Of a DNA stretch of 8,399 nt, positions 1 to 6,142 are shown piece by piece; the first letter of the stretch is position 1, and each line of letters begins with the position of its first letter. The stretch is taken from assembly GCA_029256865.1 (NCBI GenBank), contig JARIEH010000151.1:1-8399 (forward strand), in the 5' to 3' direction. Source of the DNA: Psychrobacter sp. GTDB lineage: Bacteria; Pseudomonadota; Gammaproteobacteria; Pseudomonadales; Moraxellaceae. The position numbers were made by a program, and so were the translations under genes. The notes beneath the pieces were generated by a model. It did no database searches, was not told the DNA's origin, and worked only from the letters and a program-made list of their open reading frames with translations.

Positions 1-146
1 TACACCGTATCTATGATCCGCGTTTCGTAGCAGCGATTAATGATTTTTGCGCAAAAGATCGTTTGCATATGGCACAATATCGTCAGCAAGCGCATGAGGC
101 ATTACCATTTAATAATGATAACATGCCGTCCTTTGATGATTTATAA
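1..146 (+). CDS. 3' end of an unidentified gene (partial)
   Basis: An open frame enters from the left edge (first complete codon at base 3) and ends at TAA 144-146, giving 47 C-terminal residues. The visible tail begins HRIYDPRFVAAINDF, has one Cys, and ends in an acidic, Asn-rich stretch (NNDNMPSFDDL) typical of a flexible C-terminus. I do not recognise the family from this fragment. It lies 88 bases upstream of ubiC on the same strand with no clear terminator between them, so co-transcription is possible. That the frame is coding is supported only by its being open to the edge and its composition; the neighbouring upstream sequence is needed for identification. Confidence 0.6.
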   Translation, partial: HRIYDPRFVAAINDFCAKDRLHMAQYRQQAHEALPFNNDNMPSFDDL

Positions 147-178
147 CCATGAGTAACGTGATAACCATGAGTGACGTA
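143..178 (+). repeat. 18-bp tandem duplication over a stop codon
   Basis: Two head-to-tail copies of an 18-base unit, 143-160 and 161-178, differ at two positions (A155/G173 and G160/A178). Each copy contains TAACCATGAGT. The first supplies the TAA stop of the upstream gene and the second repeats an in-frame TAA. The duplication also creates a short ATG-initiated frame (149-211, 20 residues), which has no ribosome binding site of note and is probably not a gene. It looks like a small slippage or unequal-exchange duplication. Confidence 0.85.
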
Positions 179-234
179 AGTCTTCTTTTTCTAGCAGTTA
201 ATTATCTTTAGCCTTTAACGATTAGTTTTTGCCT

Positions 235-735
235 ATGTCCAATCAACATTCTGATTACCCTATAAACTCTGTCCCTACTAATGAACTATTGGCTTGGCTC
301 ACTGCCGAAGGTTCTCTGACTGCCATGCTAGAACAAAAAGCAGGGCAGCCACTACGCGTAGAGCGTAGCTTTGAAGGCTATCGGTTACTGTCTTTAGCAC
401 AAAAAAAGCAACTAGGCGTACAAAGCATCATGCTCAATCGTCCCATGTTGGCGTGGGTACGTGAGGTACAGCTTTATGGTAACGATGATAGAGCGTGGGT
501 AGCTGCACAAAGCATTTTTCCTTTACCAAGTCTAAAAGGACGGGCGCGGCGTCTGCAACAGTTAAAAGGTACGCCCATTGGTTATGTCATGTTTAAGCGC
601 CGTCGCACGCTACCTAGCCGACGTTTCATCGTTGAGACGGCGGATGGTTGGCAACGACAAACAGTTTATGACTGGTATGATCGCAAGTTACTCATCAGTG
701 AGACTTTTTTGCCGACTTTTTGTCAGATATTATGA
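235..735 (+). CDS. ubiC: Chorismate lyase UbiC (chorismate--pyruvate lyase)
   Basis: UbiC is a cytosolic enzyme that removes pyruvate from chorismate to give 4-hydroxybenzoate, the first committed step of ubiquinone synthesis. The 166-residue product is close to the E. coli length (165). The family core is clear: a WVREVQL block with the catalytic Arg at residue 76, then a W..A.S.FPL stretch, KGTPIGYVMF, and the C-terminal LLISETFLP block with the catalytic Glu at about residue 156, matching the Arg and Glu known for the E. coli enzyme. I chose ATG 235; an in-frame TTG at 229 would add only two residues. Neither start has a good Shine-Dalgarno sequence, so translation may be weak or depend on upstream translation. 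The partner ubiA, often adjacent in other bacteria, is not next to it: the downstream 332 bases are non-coding and then comes glyA. Confidence 0.93.
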   Translation: MSNQHSDYPINSVPTNELLAWLTAEGSLTAMLEQKAGQPLRVERSFEGYRLLSLAQKKQLGVQSIMLNRPMLAWVREVQLYGNDDRAWVAAQSIFPLPSLKGRARRLQQLKGTPIGYVMFKRRRTLPSRRFIVETADGWQRQTVYDWYDRKLLISETFLPTFCQIL

Positions 736-826
736 GTGCTTACCAACGTTTTTTTCTCTTTATTCTGTATTATAGCGAATCACTCCTACTGAGATTTTAT
801 TGTTTAGATAAATCACTTAAGTTACT

Positions 827-855
827 TTGACAGTGTTAAGTGAATTGTTTTGTAT
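827..855 (+). promoter_or_regulatory. Candidate sigma-70 promoter for glyA
   Basis: A perfect -35 hexamer TTGACA (827-832) is followed after 17 bases by TTGTAT (850-855), a poor -10 match (3 of 6). A better -10 look-alike, TATTAT at 859-864, sits too far away (26-base spacer). The site is about 210 bases upstream of the glyA start. The call rests mainly on the -35 match and its position. Confidence 0.35.
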
Positions 856-920
856 CGCTATTATCGTTCACTATCAGGCTAAGAAACTCACTCATACCAA
901 GATAGGTTTTTTTGCGCTCG

Positions 921-1012
921 TAACATAAAGTTTCATGTTACACTTGATTGCAGCGATATCTCAGATGCAAAAATGCATCAAAACTATTGCTAAGAACGAG
1001 ACGCTCGCTTAG
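921..1012 (+). promoter_or_regulatory. Cluster of three inverted repeats in the glyA leader
   Basis: Three inverted repeats follow each other. The first is TAACAT (921-926) with ATGTTA (935-940), loop 8. The second is GATGCA (964-969) with TGCATC (974-979), loop 4. The third is an interrupted hairpin, CTAAG (990-994) with CTTAG (1008-1012) enclosing CGAG (997-1000) with CTCG (1004-1007), loop ACG, with a two-base AA bulge. None is followed by a T-run, so they are not terminators. They could be operator sites or structured leader RNA. No T-box, glycine or other known riboswitch core was recognised. Confidence 0.45.
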
Positions 1013-1067
1013 GCTTCTCCCCTCTAACAGCTCCCTCCTAATAATAGTGAATACATAGGACATCAAT

Positions 1068-2324
1068 ATGTTTAAAGATATATCCATCAAAGATTATGAT
1101 CCTGAGCTTTCTGCAGCCATGGAAGCCGAAAGTGTTCGTCAAGAGAACCACATCGAGCTTATTGCATCAGAAAACTACTGCTCGCAAGCGGTGATGGAAG
1201 CACAAGGCACAGATCTCACCAATAAGTATGCTGAAGGCTATCCTGGTAAGCGCTATTATGGTGGCTGTGAGCACGTTGATATCGTCGAGCAGTTGGCGAT
1301 TGATCGTGCAAAAGAGTTGTTTGGGGCCGAGTATGTCAACGTGCAACCACATTCAGGTAGCCAAGCAAATGCAGCAGTATTTTTAGCCTTGTTAGAGGCC
1401 AATGATACGGTACTTGGTATGAGCCTTGATGCTGGTGGTCACTTGACACATGGCGCACATATCAATTTCTCAGGTCTGAACTATAACGCCATACAATATG
1501 GCCTAGTTGAAGAGACAGGACTGATTGATTATGACGAAGTTGAACGCTTGGCAAAAGAGCACAAACCTAAAATGATTATTGCTGGTTTTTCAGCGTACTC
1601 ACAGGTTGTGGACTGGAAGCGTTTCCGTGATATTGCTGACGAAGTAGGCGCGTACTTACTCGTTGATATGGCACACGTTGCTGGTTTGGTTGCTGGTGGT
1701 GTTTATCCAAACCCAGTGCCGTATGCTGATGTGGTGACTACTACGACGCATAAAACCTTACGTGGCCCACGCTCAGGTATGATTCTTGCTCGCGACGAAA
1801 AGCTTGCCAAACAGCTCAATTCTGCTGTATTCCCAGGCAACCAAGGTGGCCCACTGATGCATGTGATCGCTGCTAAAGCGGTTTCATTCAAAGAAGCATT
1901 AGAGGACGACTTCAAAACCTATCAGCAGCAAGTGGTCAAAAACGCCAAAGCAATGGCAAAAGTCATCCAAGAGCGTGGTTATGAAATCATCTCTGGTGGT
2001 ACTGAAAACCATCTGATGCTGATCAGCTTGGTTAAGCAAGAAATGACAGGTAAAGAAGCGGACAAATGGCTTGGCGATGCACATATCACGGTCAATAAAA
2101 ATGCTGTACCAAACGATCCAAAGTCTCCATTCGTGACTTCTGGGATTCGTATCGGTACACCAGCGATTACTACGCGTGGCTTCAACGAAGCGCAAGCTAG
2201 CGAGTTAGCAGGTTGGATTTGCGATGTACTAGACAGCCGTGGCGATGAGAAAGTCGCTGCTGAAGTACGCGGTAAAGTAGAAGCGATCTGTAAAGAGCTG
2301 CCGGTTTACGCAAAAAACCAGTAA
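1068..2324 (+). CDS. glyA: Serine hydroxymethyltransferase GlyA
   Basis: GlyA is a cytosolic PLP enzyme that converts serine and tetrahydrofolate to glycine and 5,10-methylene-tetrahydrofolate, the main source of one-carbon units. The 418-residue length matches E. coli (417). Family landmarks in order: IELIASENY (29-37), the [16 protein letters not shown] block (51-66), [12 protein letters not shown] (90-101), [10 protein letters not shown] (198-207) with the PLP-contacting Asp and His, and the [12 protein letters not shown] block with the PLP-binding Lys at residue 229, the same number as in E. coli. The start ATG has AGGA seven bases upstream (1057-1060). The gene has its own long leader and a strong terminator 27 bases after the stop, so it is probably transcribed alone. 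The protein looks intact. Confidence 0.98.
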   Translation: MFKDISIKDYDPELSAAMEAESVRQENHIELIASENYCSQAVMEAQGTDLTNKYAEGYPGKRYYGGCEHVDIVEQLAIDRAKELFGAEYVNVQPHSGSQANAAVFLALLEANDTVLGMSLDAGGHLTHGAHINFSGLNYNAIQYGLVEETGLIDYDEVERLAKEHKPKMIIAGFSAYSQVVDWKRFRDIADEVGAYLLVDMAHVAGLVAGGVYPNPVPYADVVTTTTHKTLRGPRSGMILARDEKLAKQLNSAVFPGNQGGPLMHVIAAKAVSFKEALEDDFKTYQQQVVKNAKAMAKVIQERGYEIISGGTENHLMLISLVKQEMTGKEADKWLGDAHITVNKNAVPNDPKSPFVTSGIRIGTPAITTRGFNEAQASELAGWICDVLDSRGDEKVAAEVRGKVEAICKELPVYAKNQ

Positions 2325-2350
2325 ATATTTATTCAGCATCGTATAAAATA

Positions 2351-2383
2351 AAAACCGCTTGGCTTATGCTAGGCGGTTTTTTT
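2351..2383. terminator. Bidirectional rho-independent terminator between glyA and the DUF2164 gene
   Basis: A 13-bp stem (2351-2363 with 2368-2380, two G-U wobbles, loop TTAT) has the core AAAACCGC/GCGGTTTT and is followed on the plus strand by a run of seven T (2377-2383). The minus strand also ends in a T-run, so it can serve both glyA and the converging DUF2164 gene, whose stop is at 2401. Confidence 0.92.
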
Positions 2384-2400
2384 GGTAATTTTCTTACAAA

Positions 2401-2649
2401 CTAATCCTTTTTTAACGCATGATTGTCTTCTAAGATGCCAACAAACTTCTCGTATAGCCATGGCTCAATCTCGTCAATGGCTTGGTTATAGAGTTTTGGG
2501 CCTATTAACTCGAGTAAAAAATCTAATAACATTTTTGCTGGAAAGTCCTCAAGTTCACATTGAAGCTCATTTCTCATATAGCGCTTTAAGCTATCTAAAA
2601 TACGGTCTTCATCTTCAGCTGATAGTTTTAGACTCTTTTTGTTTTTCAT
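2401..2649 (-). CDS. DUF2164 family small protein
   Basis: An 82-residue protein with the hallmarks of the DUF2164 family: an N-terminal basic LKLSAEDEDRI segment, a helical stretch with RYMRNEL and ELEDFPAKMLLDFLLELIGP (about 24-51), then YNQAIDEIEPWLYEK (54-68). The AxxLLDFxxxxIGPxxYNQAI signature is characteristic. The family has no established function; it is small, soluble and helical. The start ATG (2649) has AAGAGG (2655-2660) five bases upstream. It lies 103 bases downstream of the LeuE-like exporter on the same strand with no obvious terminator between, so the two may share a transcript. It ends against the shared glyA terminator. Confidence 0.85.
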   Translation of the reverse strand: MKNKKSLKLSAEDEDRILDSLKRYMRNELQCELEDFPAKMLLDFLLELIGPKLYNQAIDEIEPWLYEKFVGILEDNHALKKD

Positions 2650-2752
2650 TTTTTCCTCTTCAAGTGCTTAAATTGTGACAACCATCCTATAGCTTACTAA
2701 ATGCGGCAGGTCATAAACTCTTATTAAGCAAGTTAAGCAAATCAGGTTTTTA

Positions 2753-3409
2753 TTACGTGAGCTGCGCCAGCCACAAATTAATGGCAAATCCGATAAATAT
2801 TAAGCCAGTAAAGGTCATGCTGACTATGATTAGCTTGGGTGATTGGCTAAATTTGTGTGATAATTTTTTACCAGAAAACACCATCACACTTTGGTAGCTG
2901 ACACTGATGATTTGTAAAATCACCGCCAATATAAAGAAAGATAAAAACGGATGTGGATAGAGAGGGTCAACGAATTGTACAAAGAAGGATAAGAAAAACA
3001 GAATGCCTTTGGGGTTGGTCAGACTCAGCAACATAGCACGATAAAAGAAGTTTTGATTTTGTGGTGGTGTAGAGAGCTTGGGTTTGGCATCGGCAAGTAG
3101 TGTTCTATGACGAAATGTTTGCTGAGCGCCCATGAGTAGCTTTATACCAAGGTACAGTAAATATAAGCCACCAATAAGCTTGATAGCATTAAATAAGAGT
3201 GGATATAGCTTGAGTAGTCCACCAACCCCAAGCACGGTAACCAGCATCAAAATACTGTCACCGACGAAGATGCCCGCTACTGCGCGGTAACCTTTGCGCA
3301 CGCCGTAAGCAGCTGCAACAGAGAGGCAATACAAGCTGTTTGGACCAGGCAATAAAATGATAATGATTGAGCCAATGATATATGCGGTAAGATCGGTAAT
3401 ACCAAACAT
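2753..3409 (-). CDS. LysE/RhtB-family amino-acid exporter, LeuE-like
   Basis: An integral inner-membrane protein of the LysE/RhtB export family, closest in appearance to E. coli LeuE (YeaS, 212 residues), which exports leucine and related amino acids. The 218-residue product has the N-terminal LLPGPNSLY signature (PGPN at 21-24), G.F.GD (47-51), GGLYLLYLG (80-88), and the strongly conserved SLTNPKGILFFLSFFVQF block (129-146), with about six hydrophobic segments. I start at ATG 3409, which has AGGA (3416-3419) six bases upstream and aligns with the LeuE N-terminus; an upstream in-frame ATG at 3445 would add twelve residues lying inside the preceding terminator hairpin. Substrate is inferred from family resemblance and could be another neutral amino acid. 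Its gene follows gltS, a glutamate importer, but a terminator separates them. Confidence 0.88.
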   Translation of the reverse strand: MFGITDLTAYIIGSIIIILLPGPNSLYCLSVAAAYGVRKGYRAVAGIFVGDSILMLVTVLGVGGLLKLYPLLFNAIKLIGGLYLLYLGIKLLMGAQQTFRHRTLLADAKPKLSTPPQNQNFFYRAMLLSLTNPKGILFFLSFFVQFVDPLYPHPFLSFFILAVILQIISVSYQSVMVFSGKKLSHKFSQSPKLIIVSMTFTGLIFIGFAINLWLAQLT

Positions 3410-3429
3410 AAAAAATCCTGTATCACACC

Positions 3430-3468
3430 TAAACAAAAGCCCCAATTATACAAAATATAATCGGGGCT
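3430..3468 (-). terminator. Terminator downstream of gltS
   Basis: On the minus strand a 13-bp stem with one mismatch (3468-3456 with 3450-3438, five-base loop) has the GC core AGCCCC/GGGGCT and is followed by TTTTGTTT (3437-3430). It starts 45 bases after the gltS stop and ends only about 20 bases before the start codon of the next gene, so the exporter's promoter must overlap or lie upstream of it. Confidence 0.82.
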
Positions 3469-3480
3469 TATTGGTATCAA
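3452..3480 (-). promoter_or_regulatory. Candidate promoter for the LeuE-like exporter, overlapping the gltS terminator
   Basis: On the minus strand TTGATA (3480-3475) and TATTTT (3457-3452) are separated by 17 bases. A perfect TATAAT also occurs at 3450-3445 inside the hairpin arm but without a matching -35 at usual spacing. Either would place the start point within or just after the terminator hairpin. This is a weak call based on hexamer matches. Confidence 0.3.
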
Positions 3481-3512
3481 TTCAGTCTAATCTTAAAACT
3501 CACTCATCTTTA

Positions 3513-4784
3513 TTAAAATGGTATTTTAGTGAATATCTGCAACACAGTGGCGTTAACGATATCGACAAAGAAGGCGCCAACCATCGGTACAATCAAAAAC
3601 GCTTTGGGTGAAGGTAAATAGCGATCAGTCACGGCTTGCATGTTGGCAATTGCCGTTGGGGTCGCGCCCATACCAAAACAGCAATGTCCCGCTGACAAGA
3701 CGGCGGCATCGTAATCTTTACCCATCACTCTAAATGTGACAAAGTAAACATAACCAACCATAACGAATGTCTGTACCACTAAGATAATCAAGACAGGCCC
3801 TGCAAGATCAGTTAATTCCCATAGTTTTAATGACAACAGCGCCATGGCTAAAAACAGACTCAAAGAAGCGTTACCAATCACGTCAATAGCACGGTCGAAC
3901 ATATCAAAATTGAACACCATGGTTAACGCATTACGAATAATAACGCCACCTGCTAATGCCCAAACGAAGGTCGGTAGTTCAAATGCTGTCCCTTCTGCTA
4001 CCAGTGTCATGATATCGGCAAACGCCAAAGCCGCTGCGAATAACGCCAATGATTCAATCGTTGAAGAGGCGGTAATCAGACGAATGTTATCAGGCTTCTC
4101 AAACATCTCTTCATGTCTCTGATCACCATCTTCGGTATGCTTGGTACTGTATAACGACTGCTCACCAGCCAGTCTTTCGACTTCACTTGGGTTTGGATTA
4201 ACGGGGGTTGGTTTTAAACCAAGGTTCGAGATTAATCGACGCGCAACAGGACCACCTATCAGTCCGCCTGCTACCAGACCATAAGTGGCCACCGCAATAC
4301 CTAGAGTCGTTGCGCCAACCACACCATACTGCTCTTCTAGTACAACACCCCATGCACCTGCTGTGCCGTGTCCACCAGTCAAGGCAATTGAACCTGTCAC
4401 CAAGCCAAGCAAAGGATCAAGCCCCAGTGCGCTTGCCATGGCGACGCCAACGGCATCCTGTAAAACAATAAATACCGATACTACGGCGAGAAAAATTAAT
4501 AAGGGTGTACCACCGGCTTTAAGCCTGCCAAAGTCGGCACTGAGTCCGATAGAGGCAAAGAACATCAGCATCGTTGCTGTTTGCAGTCCTTGATGAAAGT
4601 TAAAGCTATAACCCCAAATTAAATTAAGCGCATAAACAATAACGGCAGCAATTAAGCCGCCGGCAACGGGTTCTGGAATATTAAAGTCTTCCAAGAATTT
4701 AATTTTTTTAACCAAGAATCGCCCTAATAACAGCACCAATGTGGCAAAGATTAGCGTGTAATATCCATTTAATGTCAATTCCAT
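3513..4784 (-). CDS. gltS: Sodium/glutamate symporter GltS
   Basis: GltS is an inner-membrane carrier that takes up glutamate with Na+. The product (423 residues; E. coli 401) shows two inverted halves, each with five or so membrane helices. The re-entrant loop of the first half carries LTGGHGTAGAWG (135-146) and that of the second half AGHCCFGMGATPTAIANM (365-382), the transport core of the family. The halves are joined by a charged cytoplasmic loop at about 191-235, a little longer than in E. coli. The start ATG (4784) has AAGGA (4792-4796) seven bases upstream. It is followed by its own terminator. Upstream lies the barstar gene on the same strand, separated by 87 bases that hold a long hairpin. 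No frameshift or missing motif is seen. Confidence 0.96.
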   Translation of the reverse strand: MELTLNGYYTLIFATLVLLLGRFLVKKIKFLEDFNIPEPVAGGLIAAVIVYALNLIWGYSFNFHQGLQTATMLMFFASIGLSADFGRLKAGGTPLLIFLAVVSVFIVLQDAVGVAMASALGLDPLLGLVTGSIALTGGHGTAGAWGVVLEEQYGVVGATTLGIAVATYGLVAGGLIGGPVARRLISNLGLKPTPVNPNPSEVERLAGEQSLYSTKHTEDGDQRHEEMFEKPDNIRLITASSTIESLALFAAALAFADIMTLVAEGTAFELPTFVWALAGGVIIRNALTMVFNFDMFDRAIDVIGNASLSLFLAMALLSLKLWELTDLAGPVLIILVVQTFVMVGYVYFVTFRVMGKDYDAAVLSAGHCCFGMGATPTAIANMQAVTDRYLPSPKAFLIVPMVGAFFVDIVNATVLQIFTKIPF

Positions 4785-4812
4785 AAATTCATCCTTTCTA
4801 TAAATATAAATT

Positions 4813-4856
4813 AACCTGAATTCGGAATAAAGCTGGTTTTATCTCCGATTTAGGTT
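4813..4856 (-). terminator. Long imperfect hairpin between the barstar gene and gltS
   Basis: About 16 base pairs can form: AACCT (4813-4817) with AGGTT (4852-4856), AA and T with TT and A, CGG (4823-4825) with CCG (4845-4847), and ATAAA (4827-4831) with TTTAT (4838-4842), loop of six, with one mismatch, a single-base bulge and a small asymmetric internal loop. On the minus strand it begins 15 bases after the barstar stop and is followed by an AT-rich stretch (AATTTATATTT) rather than a clean T-run. It may be a weak terminator of the RNase-barstar operon or a structured gltS leader. Confidence 0.5.
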
Positions 4857-4871
4857 CTGATCGTCTCATTA

Positions 4872-5246
4872 TTAGCACGCATCCTCTGACGCTACTACAA
4901 TCCACAATTGCGGTTTGCCAAAATTTTTATAAGCGTCCTTAATGATGTTCTTAAAGACATTAAAGTCCTCAGTATTGATTTTATCTACCTCATTTAAGTA
5001 AAGCGTGAGATAAGTGATATCACTATCGGTCAAACAATCCCAGGCGCTGTCCCAATTATGGGCAAAATAGCTGGGAAAATTGGCTACTTTTGCTAAGCTG
5101 GTGAGCAGACTTTCTTTATCCAAGACATTACCAAGTGGAATGTTAAGCGCTTGCTTAGGAATGCTATCAATAAAGGTTTCAGTTTTTTGGTCAATGCCGT
5201 TTTGATTGATGCTGTTTTGATTAATATAGTAAATCGCTTGGCTCAT
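4872..5246 (-). CDS. Barstar-family RNase inhibitor
   Basis: A cytosolic protein of the barstar family, whose members bind and block barnase-type RNases. The core (about residues 44-124) has the recognition helix FPSYFAHNWDSAWDCLTD (57-74): Tyr60, Asp66 and Asp70 occupy the positions of Tyr29, Asp35 and Asp39 of Bacillus barstar, which plug the barnase active site, and Cys71 that of Cys40. The residue matching barstar Glu76 is unclear (acidic residues Glu93 and Asp94 are near). The protein is 124 residues against about 90 in Bacillus because of an N-terminal extension containing an INQN-type repeat. Its ATG lies one base after the stop of the RNase-domain gene (TGATATG), so translation is probably coupled. 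It is the likely protector against that RNase. Confidence 0.92.
   Translation of the reverse strand: MSQAIYYINQNSINQNGIDQKTETFIDSIPKQALNIPLGNVLDKESLLTSLAKVANFPSYFAHNWDSAWDCLTDSDITYLTLYLNEVDKINTEDFNVFKNIIKDAYKNFGKPQLWIVVASEDAC
5181..5225 (-). repeat. 15-bp in-frame tandem repeat in the barstar N-terminus
   Basis: Two 15-base units at 5211-5225 and 5196-5210 differ at two positions, and 5181-5195 is a degraded third copy. They encode the pentads INQNS, INQNG and IDQKT (residues 8-22 of the barstar protein). The repeat lies outside the inhibitor core. Its length is a multiple of three, so copy changes would not shift the frame. Confidence 0.75.
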
Positions 5247-5247
5247 A

Positions 5248-5994
5248 TCAGTTCACCTGCAATTGTCGAAAGCTATCGTAATGGTCGACGGTCAAATAAT
5301 AAGTGGTCGGTGGATGACCGCCTGTGACAATGCGCCGTGCACCGCGATGAGAAACGCTGGGCGTAGGTACGGTATATTCACGATAATAGCCTTGCGACTG
5401 CGCGGGTAGCTTGCCTTCGCGATTATAAAACGTCGTGCCATCTTTATTAGGGTAAGGAAAAGGTCCTCCCTGCTGGATTAAGGCGAGCGTTTGATCTATT
5501 TGTGCATCACCCGTGATAGCTTTGACATTGTCAATGCTGGCTGATTCAGATGCCGTCTGCGCTACAGAGGTTGCTTGCGTACTGTCTGTCAATAAACGGG
5601 ATTTTAAATCGCCAAAGAAGTAAACCGCAATGGCAATAATAGCGATGAAACTTAATAGAGTAGAGAAGCCGCTCTTTTTATTTTGGCTGCTGCGAGTGTT
5701 TTTATGCCGATTGTTTTTCTGATTAACACTCTCTAAGTTGCGATGGGCTGAGTTAGGTACTGAATTTGATGTTGCCATTTCTAAAATACTTAATTCATTA
5801 GAGGTAACTTCAGTGGCGCGCAATTGGTTTTTTTCATTACGCTGACTGTTAAAATAGACGCGTTGACCTTCGCTTATAGGCTGCGGCAAGCGCACAGTAC
5901 TGATATGAAAGAAGACATTTTCACTTTGATTGTCTACCTCGATAAAGCCATAGCCTTTATCTGCATTCCAGTGTTTAATCTTGCCACTTTGCAT
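5248..5994 (-). CDS. Cold-shock domain / membrane anchor / guanyl-specific RNase (RNase Sa-barnase type) fusion
   Basis: This 248-residue protein has three parts. Residues 1-65 are a cold-shock (OB-fold, nucleic-acid-binding) domain with RNP1 KGYGFI (13-18) and RNP2 VFFHIS (27-32). A basic linker (93-107) precedes one hydrophobic helix (about 109-128), then an Ala/Ser/Thr-rich spacer (to about 164). Residues 165-245 match RNase Sa and its kin: GGPFPYPNKDGTTFYNRE (176-193), GYYREYTVPTP (202-212), HRGARRIVTG (216-225), DHYDSF (237-242). Glu193 (guanine contact), Glu206, Arg217, Arg221 and His238 align with Glu41, Glu54, Arg65, Arg69 and His85 of RNase Sa, so an active RNA-cleaving enzyme is expected. 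The basic linker favours an N-in, C-out topology. There is no Cys, unlike RNase Sa with its disulfide. The start is set by the CSD; AGGA lies ten bases upstream, a long spacing. The next gene encodes a barstar. Confidence 0.92.
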   Translation of the reverse strand: MQSGKIKHWNADKGYGFIEVDNQSENVFFHISTVRLPQPISEGQRVYFNSQRNEKNQLRATEVTSNELSILEMATSNSVPNSAHRNLESVNQKNNRHKNTRSSQNKKSGFSTLLSFIAIIAIAVYFFGDLKSRLLTDSTQATSVAQTASESASIDNVKAITGDAQIDQTLALIQQGGPFPYPNKDGTTFYNREGKLPAQSQGYYREYTVPTPSVSHRGARRIVTGGHPPTTYYLTVDHYDSFRQLQVN

Positions 5995-6038
5995 GGGCGC
6001 ATTGTCCTATCGAGTGTGCTGTATTCAGCAAAATAATT

Positions 6039-6068
6039 TTTATACGTCATATATAACATATTTATCAA
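6039..6068 (-). promoter_or_regulatory. Candidate sigma-70 promoter of the RNase-barstar operon
   Basis: On the minus strand TTGATA (6068-6063, 5 of 6) and TATAAA (6044-6039, 5 of 6) are separated by 18 bases, directly after the proA terminator and about 45 bases before the start codon. The predicted leader, about 38 bases, contains a small hairpin, TGCTG/CAGCA with a four-base loop (6030-6017), not followed by a T-run. This supports an operon with its own promoter. Confidence 0.55.
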
Positions 6069-6072
6069 TAAG

Positions 6073-6106
6073 AAAAAAACGCCAGCAATTAAGCTGACGT
6101 TTTTTT
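6073..6106. terminator. Terminator downstream of proA
   Basis: A stem of 14 pairs with one mismatch (6073-6086 with 6093-6106), GC core CGCCAGC/GCTGACG, loop AATTAA, is flanked by seven A on one side and seven T on the other. It begins 36 bases beyond the proA stop on the minus strand and can work in both directions. It insulates the RNase-barstar genes from proA. Confidence 0.92.
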
Positions 6107-6142
6107 GTGGATTATACTTTAAATTGTCCTATAAATGGCAAA

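Larger units (their letters stand above)
736..1067 (+). other. Gene-free leader region upstream of glyA
   Basis: These 332 bases between ubiC and glyA contain no credible reading frame. There is no clear hairpin terminator after ubiC, only a T-run near 751-757 without a stem. The region holds a TTGACA hexamer at 827-832 that could begin a glyA promoter, three inverted repeats (921-940, 964-979, 990-1012) and the glyA ribosome binding site AGGA at 1057-1060. If transcription starts near 862, the glyA mRNA would carry a leader of about 200 bases. I recognise no known riboswitch class in it. Confidence 0.6.

Noticed and set aside
149..211. 20-residue plus-strand frame upstream of ubiC
   Set aside because: It arises from the 18-bp duplication, has no Shine-Dalgarno sequence and no recognisable product.
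229..231. TTG as the ubiC start
   Set aside because: It adds only two residues and has no better ribosome binding site than ATG 235, which gives the usual family length.
1899..2195. Minus-strand open frames inside glyA
   Set aside because: Antisense shadows of an intact, highly conserved gene.
2382..2678. 98-codon plus-strand frame over the DUF2164 gene
   Set aside because: It begins in the glyA terminator, has no ribosome binding site or recognisable family, and lies opposite a gene with a clear signature.
3410..3445. Upstream ATG (3445) as the exporter start
   Set aside because: It lies inside the gltS terminator hairpin; ATG 3409 has AGGA at good spacing and fits the family N-terminus.
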